Assembly: GCA_002342165.1 (NCBI GenBank) | Contig: DDPM01000125.1 | Location: 4,108-12,134 of the forward strand | DNA from: Hylemonella sp. UBA2468 | Lineage (GTDB): Bacteria > Pseudomonadota > Gammaproteobacteria > Burkholderiales > Burkholderiaceae_C | Direction: 5' to 3' | DNA: 8,027 nt | In this document: positions 1-7,015 of the stretch, one piece after another | Position numbering within the stretch: the first letter of the stretch is position 1 | Layout: each line of letters starts with the position of its first letter | Position numbers and translations under genes: made by a program | The notes under the pieces: generated by a model | What the model was told of the DNA's origin: nothing | Seen by the model: the letters and a program-made list of their open reading frames with translations, nothing else | The model's database searches: none

Positions 1-229
1 TGGCCTCTTCGTCTTCGTAAATCAATTCAATTTGTCGACCCATCACACCACCACCGGCGTTTATTTCTTTAGCGGCCATATCTAGGCCCCATTTCACTTG
101 CTGACCAATACCAGCATAAGTGCCGGACAGCGGCGTAACCACACCAATCCGTATTGGGCCCATTTGCGCAAATGCAATTAAGCTCAATGGGGTGGTGGCA
201 ATCAAGGTAGTAATTAATTTCATGATCAT
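1..229 (-). CDS. ABC transporter periplasmic substrate-binding protein, branched-chain amino acid type (N-terminal part only)
   Basis: Reading from the ATG at 229, 76 codons stay open to the window edge, so the C-terminal part is missing. Residues 1-21 form a signal peptide: one Lys at position 4, a hydrophobic stretch, and an A-F-A cleavage site before Gln22. The mature part begins with the pattern IRIGVVTPLSGTYAGIGQQ, followed by GLDMAAKEINAGGGVMGR and a short strand ending in acidic residues. This is the classic start of the LivK/Peripla_BP_6 family, which binds branched-chain amino acids, amides or aromatic and other carboxylates in the periplasm for a LivFGHM-type importer. The gene lies 49 bp after the crotonase gene on the same strand, with no terminator between, so it likely belongs to the catabolic operon. 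I infer that it helps take up the acid degraded here, probably furoate. The ligand cannot be read from this fragment. Confidence 0.9.
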   Translation of the reverse strand, partial: MIMKLITTLIATTPLSLIAFAQMGPIRIGVVTPLSGTYAGIGQQVKWGLDMAAKEINAGGGVMGRQIELIYEDEEA

Positions 230-236
230 GTCTTTT

Positions 237-242
237 CTCCTT
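237..242 (-). promoter_or_regulatory. Ribosome binding site of the substrate-binding protein
   Basis: The minus strand reads AAGGAG, then seven bases, then the ATG at 229. A second in-frame ATG lies at 223. The spacing of this strong Shine-Dalgarno sequence favours 229 as the start. Confidence 0.8.
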
Positions 243-278
243 AGGGTCTGTTGAGAGGTTGAGGGAACTAACGCCGGT

Positions 279-1091
279 TTAGAGACCGACGAACTTGGGG
301 GAACGCTTGTCATGAAAGGCTTCGACGCCTTCACGGAAATCTTCGGAGCTACGTAAACGCGAGTAGCAGTGACCTTCCAACTCAATAGCTACAGTCAGAG
401 ATGAGTCCTCTGTGTCATTGAGAAGTTTTTTTGCAGTGCGCTGAGCTATCGGAGAGAAGGAACGTAGTTCTTCAACCAGTTGATCGGTGGCTCGCTCAAG
501 CTCATCATCCGGAACGATGTCGGTAGCCACGCCCCAGTCGTAGGCCTGCTGGCCAGGAATTCGGCGCGAGCGCATCACAATATCCTTCGTGCGCGTGATG
601 CCCACCATTTTTTGGAGACGGGCTGAGCCGCCCGAGCCAGGGATTTGACCCAACTTTTGCTCGGGTAAGGCATAAAGCGTCGTGGGCGTAACTAGGCGGA
701 AATCACAGGCCAAGGAAATCTCAAAACCCACACCAAAACAGTAGCCTCGGTTAGCGGCAATCACAGGCTTGCTGCAACGCGCTGGTGCGGCTATGTTCCA
801 TGCCAATTTGGAGACATGCTCTGGTGTGGCCTCCAAAAAACCTTTGATGTTGCCTCCACTGGAGAAGTGCTCGCCATCCGAGCGCAGTACGATCACACGC
901 ACAGCATCATTGGCATCCAGCGCCTCGAAAGTGATGCGCAATTGATCGCGCTGAAGCATGCTGATGATATTGAATGGTGGTCGTGTCAACACAATATCAG
1001 CACGCATTCGTGTCTTATCAATCTCGAGACGAAAGCCATCAAGCTGGTTGCTGAGAGTCAAGGCAGGGTGTTGGAGGTCAGAAAGTTTCAT
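279..1091 (-). CDS. hmfE: Enoyl-CoA hydratase/isomerase (crotonase) family protein, probable HmfE-type 2-oxoglutaryl-CoA hydrolase
   Basis: This 270-residue protein has the usual length of the crotonase family. The fold signature is clear: FSSGGNIKGF (residues 76-85, first oxyanion-hole segment), RGYCFGVGFEISLACDFR (115-132) and ALPEQKLGQIPGSGGSARL (141-159). Both acidic residues of classic enoyl-CoA hydratase have counterparts, Glu124 and Glu144, so a water-activating reaction is plausible. Val121 stands where most members have Gly in the GGG-x-E segment. In the hmf pathway of Cupriavidus basilensis the corresponding last gene was proposed to hydrolyse 2-oxoglutaryl-CoA (or help open the lactone) to 2-oxoglutarate and CoA. 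That role is transferred by position, while the family itself is certain. The gene starts 38 bp after the ligase gene. Its ATG has only a weak Shine-Dalgarno match (CGGAA), so translation may depend partly on the upstream gene. Plain beta-oxidation hydratase is the alternative. Confidence 0.8.
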   Translation of the reverse strand: MKLSDLQHPALTLSNQLDGFRLEIDKTRMRADIVLTRPPFNIISMLQRDQLRITFEALDANDAVRVIVLRSDGEHFSSGGNIKGFLEATPEHVSKLAWNIAAPARCSKPVIAANRGYCFGVGFEISLACDFRLVTPTTLYALPEQKLGQIPGSGGSARLQKMVGITRTKDIVMRSRRIPGQQAYDWGVATDIVPDDELERATDQLVEELRSFSPIAQRTAKKLLNDTEDSSLTVAIELEGHCYSRLRSSEDFREGVEAFHDKRSPKFVGL

Positions 1092-1129
1092 GGGGTTCCG
1101 ATTGATAAATTGAGGTAAGGGAGCAGGAA

Positions 1130-2668
1130 TCAGTTCATATGCGTGAATTTGGACTCGGGGTTGTAATCACCCGCAATCAGCTTGCGACGGAGCACCTTGC
1201 CCACCGGAGACTTTGGAATCTCGTCAACAAACACGTACTCGCGAGGGCGCTTGAAGTTCACAAGGTCCGAGGTGCGGCAATGTTGGTCGAGTCCCTCAGG
1301 AGAAACGCTTTGCTTGCGCTTCACAAATGCCACCACACGTTGACCCCACCTTTCATCTTTCAAGCCGGCCACAGCCACCTCGTCGACTGCTGGGTGCAGG
1401 GAGAGCACCGATTCGATGTCCACGGGTGAGATGTTCTCGCCGCCGCTGATGATCATGTCGTCCACACGGCCCGTGACAAAGAGGTCACCGTCATGATCTA
1501 CATAACCCGTATCCCCGGTGAAATACCAACCTTCGCGCAGACTCTTGGTGTTGGCATCAGGTCGGTTGTGGTATCCCTCAAAGGCCTCGTCAGATAGGAG
1601 GTCGGCAATGATTTGCCCCTCCTCCATCGGTTCAGTCAAGGCGTTAACTGACTTACCGTCTAACGCAACCACGCGAAGTCGTGTGTTGATTCCTGCACGA
1701 CCTGCGGAGCCCGGCTTACCTACAGCGTTCTGATTGATTGAAAAAGTGTAGATCTCAGAGCTGCCATAGTGATTCACAAATAACTCTGGTTTGAAGGCCT
1801 GTTGCAGCCGAAGTAACAATGCATCGTGCATAGGTGCGCCAGCAAAACCCAAACGGCGGACAGATGTGATGTCGGTATTGGCGAATGAAGGATGAGCCAG
1901 CAGATCGTGATAAAGCGTAGGCACCAGATACAAATGTGTGATGCCTTCTTCAGCAATATTGCGAAGCGCTTTTTCTGCGTCAAAACGTGGCATGCAAACA
2001 AAGCAGCCGTCTAACAGTGCCAACGCCAATAGCGAGCGAACACCCATGGTGTGGTAGAGCGGCATGACACCCAGAGTGCGCTCTTTGTAGCCGTACTGAT
2101 TCTGCGCAACATGGGCAAGTGCGGCCACACGCTCGGCTCGTTGACGTCGCGGCACACCTTTGGGTGCACCGGTCGTGCCAGAGGTATAGAGCATAAGAGA
2201 AAGGTCACCTGCTTGAGCTCGGGGAACAGGCATACAGTCTTCCGCAAAACAAGTCTCATATCGAGTCCCTGCAGCGTCACCCTCACCAACCAAAACCAAC
2301 GCCGTTGGCACAACTTTGATGGCTTCGCCAACTGCCTCGGCGCAAACCATTTCGTACACAATTATTCGGGCACCTGAGTCCTGCAGGCAATAAACTACTT
2401 CGTCGGGCTTTGCTCGCCAGTTCAGCGGCGTCATGACAATGCCTGCGAATTGACAGGCCCAATGCAAAGTCGCTGCTTCCAAGCGGTTTTGCAAGATGGA
2501 CAACAAGTGATCGCCGGCTTTTAATCCCAAACTTGTAAGCCCACGCTGGACTGCGCCTACCTTGCTTGCCCACTGCGCATAGGTCATCCGATGTTCGCCA
2601 TCAACAATGGCGGTAGCCCAAGGTGCGCGCTCTACGCTCTGTAAAAACGTACGACCTAGATCAAGCAT
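1130..2668 (-). CDS. hmfD: AMP-forming acyl-CoA ligase, probable 2-furoate--CoA ligase (HmfD type)
   Basis: This 512-residue cytoplasmic member of the ANL superfamily activates a carboxylic acid with ATP to an acyl-adenylate and then to the CoA thioester. All core motifs are present: P-loop YTSGTTGAPKG (161-171), YGSSE (301-305), YFTGD (382-386), the hinge region GRVDDMIISGGENISP (400-415), and the C-terminal catalytic lysine in PKSPVGKVLRRKL (Lys491). The enzyme should therefore be active. Acid specificity cannot be read from the motifs. The neighbouring Mo-hydroxylase and crotonase genes, in the order known for hmfABCDE, point to 2-furoate. A nearby TTG at 2674 could extend the protein by two residues, but GGAGG sits directly against it and six bases before the ATG at 2668, so the ATG is chosen. 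The start overlaps the end of the Fe-S subunit gene by 8 bp. Other small aromatic or heteroaromatic acids remain possible substrates. Confidence 0.85.
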   Translation of the reverse strand: MLDLGRTFLQSVERAPWATAIVDGEHRMTYAQWASKVGAVQRGLTSLGLKAGDHLLSILQNRLEAATLHWACQFAGIVMTPLNWRAKPDEVVYCLQDSGARIIVYEMVCAEAVGEAIKVVPTALVLVGEGDAAGTRYETCFAEDCMPVPRAQAGDLSLMLYTSGTTGAPKGVPRRQRAERVAALAHVAQNQYGYKERTLGVMPLYHTMGVRSLLALALLDGCFVCMPRFDAEKALRNIAEEGITHLYLVPTLYHDLLAHPSFANTDITSVRRLGFAGAPMHDALLLRLQQAFKPELFVNHYGSSEIYTFSINQNAVGKPGSAGRAGINTRLRVVALDGKSVNALTEPMEEGQIIADLLSDEAFEGYHNRPDANTKSLREGWYFTGDTGYVDHDGDLFVTGRVDDMIISGGENISPVDIESVLSLHPAVDEVAVAGLKDERWGQRVVAFVKRKQSVSPEGLDQHCRTSDLVNFKRPREYVFVDEIPKSPVGKVLRRKLIAGDYNPESKFTHMN

Positions 2669-3164
2669 GTGCAACCTCCATCAAAGCTTTCACGATGGGT
2701 GTGTAGCCGGTACAACGGCACAGGTGGCCTGAGAGCATTTCGCGAACCTCTTGTTCACTGGGTTGTCGGCCTTGCTCGCGCAAGCGTGCTAACCAATCAG
2801 CGCTAGACATCAAAATGCCGGCCGTGCAAAAACCGCACTGCAAAGCATGGTGGCGCTTGAAAGCCGCCTGCAATTCAGACAGCACACCACCTTCGCCAGC
2901 CAAACCCTCCACGGTGTCTACACGCAGACCGTCAACCTGTACTGCCAACGTGAGGCAGGCTCGGCAAGCAACTCCTTCAAGGCGCACGGTGCAGGCACCG
3001 CACACACCATGCTCGCAGCCAACATGGGTGCCAGTCAGGCCAAGCTCATGACGTAAGTAGTCGGTAAGCAGCATGCGAGGCGGCGCATACCCCTGTCGCA
3101 GTCGACCGTTGAGCTCAAAGGTGACCGAATGACGTTTTGACCGTTCGAGGATTTGAGATGTCAT
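2661..3164 (-). CDS. hmfC: Molybdenum hydroxylase small subunit with two [2Fe-2S] clusters (HmfC type)
   Basis: This 167-residue protein is the electron-transfer subunit of a xanthine-dehydrogenase-family enzyme and has the usual length of CoxS-like subunits. The N-terminal ferredoxin-like domain carries GCEHGVCGACTV, giving Cys50, Cys55 and Cys58, with Cys70 as fourth ligand of the plant-type cluster. The C-terminal helical domain carries QCGFCTAGILM (Cys110, Cys113) and LCRCTGY (Cys149, Cys151) for the second cluster next to the molybdopterin. All eight ligands are present, plus an extra Cys67. No signal peptide is visible, so the enzyme is cytoplasmic, as expected for a CoA-thioester substrate. 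The start codon overlaps the stop of the FAD subunit gene as ATGA, with AAGGG seven bases before it. By neighbourhood it belongs to a 2-furoyl-CoA dehydrogenase. The subunit type is certain and the substrate is inferred. Confidence 0.9.
   Translation of the reverse strand: MTSQILERSKRHSVTFELNGRLRQGYAPPRMLLTDYLRHELGLTGTHVGCEHGVCGACTVRLEGVACRACLTLAVQVDGLRVDTVEGLAGEGGVLSELQAAFKRHHALQCGFCTAGILMSSADWLARLREQGRQPSEQEVREMLSGHLCRCTGYTPIVKALMEVAHA
2675..2679 (-). promoter_or_regulatory. Ribosome binding site deciding the start of the CoA ligase
   Basis: GGAGG on the minus strand lies inside the last codons of the Fe-S subunit gene, six bases before the ATG at 2668. It touches the alternative TTG at 2674 with no spacing, which argues against that earlier start. 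Confidence 0.75.
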
Positions 3165-3985
3165 ACCTGAGCCCTTGCTTGTTCGACGGCTTGGCGGCCT
3201 AATCGGCGAACTATGTGACGACGCGCGGCTGCGCTGATGTGTGGGTCGTCTCGGGCATCAAGCGCCCAAGCGAATTCGTTCAGTGCATCGTCCAGCGCAC
3301 TGCCCTCAAGTAGCGGCCATTCGCGCACCATGGGTCGATCGGCCACACCGCCGACCCCTACCCTCAGGCCTTGGGTATGAGCAACCACCGCTACCGCACA
3401 GACGGCGAAGTCCCCATGACGACGTGAAAACTCACGGAACCCAAACCCTTGCTCTGGTTGTGCCAGCGGAAAGCGAACCGCTTCCAAGAGCTCATCACCA
3501 GCGCGGGCCGTGCTGAGCATTCCTGTAAAAAATTGATCTGCTTTCAAAATCCGCTGCTGCTTGGCGCTGCGAAGCACCACACTGCCCTGGAGGGTCAGTA
3601 AGCACAGGGGCAACTCGGCTGATGGGTCAGCATGCGCCACTGACCCACACACCGTTCCGCGATTACGAATCTGGATATGCGAGATGTGTGGAAAAACCAA
3701 AGGCAATAGGGGCAGTTCACTCGCCAAATCAGGTCGACGCTCCAAGGCTGCTTGGGTGACCGCAGCACCTACTTCGAGACAACCATCACGAACCACCAGG
3801 GTCGACAAAGCGACGCTGCGCGAAATATCTACCAACAGCTCAGGTTGCGCGAGGCGCATGTTGAGGATGGCCATCAGCGACTGACCACCTGCCAAAATCC
3901 GGGCGTCTTCACCGTGCTCCTTCAACAGTTCGCAGGCAAGTTGTGCGCTTTCTGCGCGAACGTAATCAAACGAGGCTGGTTTCAT
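3161..3985 (-). CDS. hmfB: Molybdenum hydroxylase medium subunit, FAD-binding (HmfB type)
   Basis: This 274-residue protein is a CoxM-like FAD subunit, which passes electrons from the Fe-S clusters to the final acceptor. It opens with MKPASFDYVRAES, typical for the family. Two FAD-contacting motifs are visible: LAGGQSL (31-37) and IRNRGTVCGSVAHADPSAE (106-124). The family's C-terminal domain follows from about residue 180 (GFGFREFSRRHGDFAV). The frame is open upstream to a TTG at 4024, but that lies within the large subunit gene. The ATG at 3985 overlaps the preceding stop as ATGA and gives the standard N-terminus, so it is chosen. The arrangement large, medium, small subunit differs from the medium, small, large order of cox CO dehydrogenase operons and matches hmfABC. 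The Tyr-bearing 4Fe-4S insertion of 4-hydroxybenzoyl-CoA reductase is not seen: there is no cysteine-rich insert. Confidence 0.88.
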   Translation of the reverse strand: MKPASFDYVRAESAQLACELLKEHGEDARILAGGQSLMAILNMRLAQPELLVDISRSVALSTLVVRDGCLEVGAAVTQAALERRPDLASELPLLPLVFPHISHIQIRNRGTVCGSVAHADPSAELPLCLLTLQGSVVLRSAKQQRILKADQFFTGMLSTARAGDELLEAVRFPLAQPEQGFGFREFSRRHGDFAVCAVAVVAHTQGLRVGVGGVADRPMVREWPLLEGSALDDALNEFAWALDARDDPHISAAARRHIVRRLGRQAVEQARAQV

Positions 3986-6963
3986 GCTCGCACCCCAAAA
4001 AAGCGAAGCATGCGGCGCCACCAAACAAGTTCTTCAGCGTCACCAGCTTGGCGCCCTAGAGATTCGAATAATTGCGCAACGATGATTCGTGCAGCGCCCT
4101 CGAGCATGCGACTGCCAACCATGGCCACCTTGCCACCCACCTGTGCGCGATAGTCATAACTCAGTCGTGTCCCAGTAGTTGTCGCTTCAAGAGTCACCAG
4201 CCCATTACCAGCGCCTGTCCCCAGCGATGAGCGACCGCTTACGGCAAGGCGCAAACTGCGGGGCGCGTCGATATCCGTCAGGACGATCTCTGCTTCGTAA
4301 CGAGCCTTGACCAGTCCAACGCCAACCGTGACATCCGCGGTGTATCGATAGGGTCCCTTGGCTTGTAACGAATGACAGCCAGGGATCACGCTGGCCAGCG
4401 CAACAGGATCAAGCAAGACCGCGAAAACCTGCGCAGGTGAGGCCTCGATGTCGACCGAACCTTGCGCTTGCAGTGCCAACCCTTCTCCAGCGGGTAACAC
4501 CAACGAGGGACGGGGGGTATCCTTAGGGGATGGATCTGCGGTCTTGAGTAAATCAAGTACCAGCCCCGGGTTAAGCGGCAAGAGAACCTCCTCAAGGTCT
4601 TGTTGTGGTCTAAGTGCATCGGCAAAGGCATTGGCAATGCACACGGGCGTGCTCATGTTGTTGCCCTCACCTAAACCTTTTGCACCTAGCGGGGTATAAG
4701 GCGATGGCGTCTCCTGATGAACGATCACGAGATCTGGTGTCTCACAGGCGGTAGGCATCAGATAGTCGGCCAGCGTGCCTGACTGGAAACTGCCATCACC
4801 ACCGTAACGAAACTCTTCCAACAATGCGGCACCCAGGCCTTGGGCAAAGGCACCCTGAATCTGGCCGTCGGCCAGAGCAGGGTTGAGCAGACGACCTGCG
4901 TCATGCCCCGTGATGTAACGGTCCACCCGAACAGCACCTGTGTCGGGGTCGATCTCAAGGCCACAAAGATCAAACACAAAGCCGTAAGCAGCCGAGGTAT
5001 TGACGCGATCTGATTCATCTGGAGCGCTGAGCACGTCGGGCGTCCAGAATGCAGTTTCGCGCAGCCCAGGACTCACACCCTCGGGTAACAGGGCCGGTGC
5101 CCAGTGGAGGATGGCTGCAAGACGCGTGAAGTACTGCCGCGTCTGAGGTTGATTGCGGTCATAAACTTGACCTCCCTCAAACACCACCGACCCTGGTGGG
5201 CATTTGAATTGGTCGGCTGCGATCAGCGCGAGCTTATCGTGTAGCTTGCAAGTTGCCAGGTGAACCACGCCAGCCACGGCACCAGCAAAACGGCTGGAAT
5301 AATTGCCTGCAGCTACCGACCATGCATCCTTAGCGGTGTCGAATTCGACATTGACTACAACTTGATTAGGCTGGAGTCCCAAGATGTCGGCTACCACTTG
5401 AGCACACACCGTCATATGTCCTTGTCCGGCTGGCGCAGAAGCTATGGTGACATTTACTCCACCCAACAGATCCACCGCCACAGTAGCGCTGGCAATAGCA
5501 CCATTCTTCGGACCTGCCTTAGCACGCTGCTCTGGCGTGAGCACAGTGCTGATGTAGCCCATGTTGGAGACAGAGGGCTCTACAATCGCCGCCACCCCAA
5601 TGCCATAAAGCCGACCAGCAGCGCGTGCGGCCCTTTGACGCTCATAGAGTTGATGCTCACTTGCTGCGTCTAGAACCTTTTGCGTCAGACGCTCATAGTT
5701 ACCCGAGTCCAAGAGTGCTCCGGCGGGCGCACGGTAAGGAAATTGCTCAGTGCGAACGTAGTTGATGCGGCGCAGCACTACCGGATCAAGCCTCATGACT
5801 ACTGCGATTCGGTCCATCAACCGCTCCAACGCGAAGTAGACCTGGGGACCACCAAAACCACGCACCAAACCTGTGGGAGTTTTGTTGACTACCACCACTC
5901 GGTTACGAATCTTTAGGTTAGAAATGTCATAAGCACCCGTTAAACAACCGTGCATACGATAGAAAGTCGCCGGCTCCGGTGCACGCAGGTAAGCGCCAAC
6001 CTCGTCGATCTGATCCCAGTGAAGAGAAAGAATGCGACCGTCTGAACGAACATCAGCGGAAACAGTGGTCAAACGCGCAGTGGCCGAGGTGGCTGCGCTC
6101 AAATGCTCCAATCGGTCTTCGACCCACTTCACCGGCGCACCAGCCTTACGTGCGGCAAGACACATTAGCACCACATAGGGAAAGACCGCCTGCTTCACGC
6201 CAAAACTGCCACCTGAATCGCGGGGTACCCGATGGCGCAGCTTGTTAGCTGGAACCTTGAGGGCCAACGCCATGACCGCATGAAGCGAAAAAGGACCCAT
6301 GAAGTTGGATAGGGCATCGTAGCCCTCATCCTCGCCTAGATACTCAGCAATAACTACTCCACACTCTATCGGTGAGCAACTGTTGCGCGGGTACTGAACC
6401 GTCGTGCCGATGCGCTGACTATCCATAAAATGGGCATCTGGCTCGCCGTAATTGAAATGCCGCTCTGAAACAACGTTAGAACCCACGGCCTCGTGCAGGA
6501 TGACAGCACCCTCGGCTACGGCAGTCTCAATGTCCACTACAGCAGGCAATACCTCATAATCGATGCGGATCAGATCCAGTGCGTCTTCGGCAATGTACCG
6601 ATCCTGCGCAACCACCACGGCGACTGGTTCGCCCACATAACGAACCTTATCCACGGCCAATGCCCAGTGCTTCATGGGCTGCTTAACGCCAACCACGAAT
6701 GGCTGAGCCCACCGCTGTACGTCCTCACCTGTCAGCACCGCATGGACACCTGGTAACCGCAAAGCAGCACTGGCGTCCATAGCATTCACTCGGGCATGCG
6801 CATGCGGTGAGCGCAGCACGGCTGCCTGCAAAGTGCCGGGTTTGACACCCAGATCGTCAGCATAGGCACCTCGACCACTTAACAGGGCGTGGTCTTCCAG
6901 GCGTTGCAGGCGCTGACCCAAAAAGGGTACGGCATCAGAGGCCTCGGAAAGGACTGCTTGCAA
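3982..6963 (-). CDS. hmfA: Molybdenum hydroxylase large subunit with fused C-terminal CoxG/SRPBCC domain, probable 2-furoyl-CoA dehydrogenase (HmfA type)
   Basis: This 993-residue protein binds the molybdopterin cytosine dinucleotide cofactor and carries the active site. The opening FLGQRLQRLEDHALLSGRGAY (14-34) and YVGEPVAVVVA (109-119) mark the first domain. Cofactor-binding motifs include DSGGSFGVK (249-257), GLVRGFGGPQ (365-374) and GQGHMT (513-518). GAKGLGEG (760-767) supplies the catalytic glutamate, Glu766. The CO-dehydrogenase loop AYxCSFR is absent, so this is a hydroxylase of an organic substrate, not a CO oxidiser. From about residue 828 to 972 a second domain follows with VDIEASPAQVFAVLLDP and IPGCHSL, recognisable as CoxG (SRPBCC fold), which is normally a separate protein. 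This fusion makes the protein about 200 residues longer than ordinary large subunits. The last 13 residues are aromatic and basic (WWRRMLRFFGVRA). Translation starts at TTG: AGGAG lies six bases before it, and the next in-frame ATG would cut off conserved sequence. The furoyl-CoA role is inferred from gene order. Confidence 0.87.
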   Translation of the reverse strand: MQAVLSEASDAVPFLGQRLQRLEDHALLSGRGAYADDLGVKPGTLQAAVLRSPHAHARVNAMDASAALRLPGVHAVLTGEDVQRWAQPFVVGVKQPMKHWALAVDKVRYVGEPVAVVVAQDRYIAEDALDLIRIDYEVLPAVVDIETAVAEGAVILHEAVGSNVVSERHFNYGEPDAHFMDSQRIGTTVQYPRNSCSPIECGVVIAEYLGEDEGYDALSNFMGPFSLHAVMALALKVPANKLRHRVPRDSGGSFGVKQAVFPYVVLMCLAARKAGAPVKWVEDRLEHLSAATSATARLTTVSADVRSDGRILSLHWDQIDEVGAYLRAPEPATFYRMHGCLTGAYDISNLKIRNRVVVVNKTPTGLVRGFGGPQVYFALERLMDRIAVVMRLDPVVLRRINYVRTEQFPYRAPAGALLDSGNYERLTQKVLDAASEHQLYERQRAARAAGRLYGIGVAAIVEPSVSNMGYISTVLTPEQRAKAGPKNGAIASATVAVDLLGGVNVTIASAPAGQGHMTVCAQVVADILGLQPNQVVVNVEFDTAKDAWSVAAGNYSSRFAGAVAGVVHLATCKLHDKLALIAADQFKCPPGSVVFEGGQVYDRNQPQTRQYFTRLAAILHWAPALLPEGVSPGLRETAFWTPDVLSAPDESDRVNTSAAYGFVFDLCGLEIDPDTGAVRVDRYITGHDAGRLLNPALADGQIQGAFAQGLGAALLEEFRYGGDGSFQSGTLADYLMPTACETPDLVIVHQETPSPYTPLGAKGLGEGNNMSTPVCIANAFADALRPQQDLEEVLLPLNPGLVLDLLKTADPSPKDTPRPSLVLPAGEGLALQAQGSVDIEASPAQVFAVLLDPVALASVIPGCHSLQAKGPYRYTADVTVGVGLVKARYEAEIVLTDIDAPRSLRLAVSGRSSLGTGAGNGLVTLEATTTGTRLSYDYRAQVGGKVAMVGSRMLEGAARIIVAQLFESLGRQAGDAEELVWWRRMLRFFGVRA

Positions 6964-6969
6964 ATCTGT

Positions 6970-6974
6970 CTCCT
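6970..6974 (-). promoter_or_regulatory. Ribosome binding site supporting the TTG start of the Mo subunit
   Basis: AGGAG on the minus strand stands six bases before the TTG at 6963. No ATG or GTG start fits this site and keeps the conserved N-terminus, so the rare TTG codon is the best start. Confidence 0.75.
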
Positions 6975-6990
6975 GGTGCCCATCAAGAGC

Positions 6991-7015
6991 ACACTTGTTT
7001 TGTTAGAACAAGTGT
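6991..7015. repeat. Perfect 9-bp inverted repeat with 7-bp spacer, candidate operator
   Basis: The plus strand reads ACACTTGTT (6991-6999), seven bases, then AACAAGTGT (7007-7015), a perfect palindrome. It ends 28 bp before the TTG start of the Mo subunit. The arms are AT-rich and no T-run follows on either strand, so it is not an intrinsic terminator. Position and symmetry suggest a binding site for a dimeric regulator, or a weak hairpin in the 5' leader. AraC-family proteins more often bind direct repeats, so another regulator may be involved. Confidence 0.6.

Noticed and set aside
816..1118. Open plus-strand frame of 100 codons opposite the crotonase gene
   Set aside because: It lies wholly antisense to a gene with clear conserved motifs and shows no recognisable family. 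It is a shadow frame, as are the other plus-strand frames (for example 3752-4153 and 5260-5673).
3986..4024. Longer FAD subunit starting at a TTG at 4024
   Set aside because: The added 13 residues lie inside the large subunit gene and do not resemble family N-termini, while the ATG at 3985 forms an ATGA overlap and gives the standard start.
3161..6963. Annotation as aerobic carbon monoxide dehydrogenase (coxLMS)
   Set aside because: The diagnostic cysteine loop is missing, the subunit order differs, and the neighbours are CoA-thioester enzymes.
2661..6963. Annotation as 4-hydroxybenzoyl-CoA reductase (hcrABC/hbaBCD)
   Set aside because: The FAD subunit lacks the cysteine-rich insert for the extra 4Fe-4S cluster, and the large subunit carries a CoxG fusion that is not typical of that enzyme.
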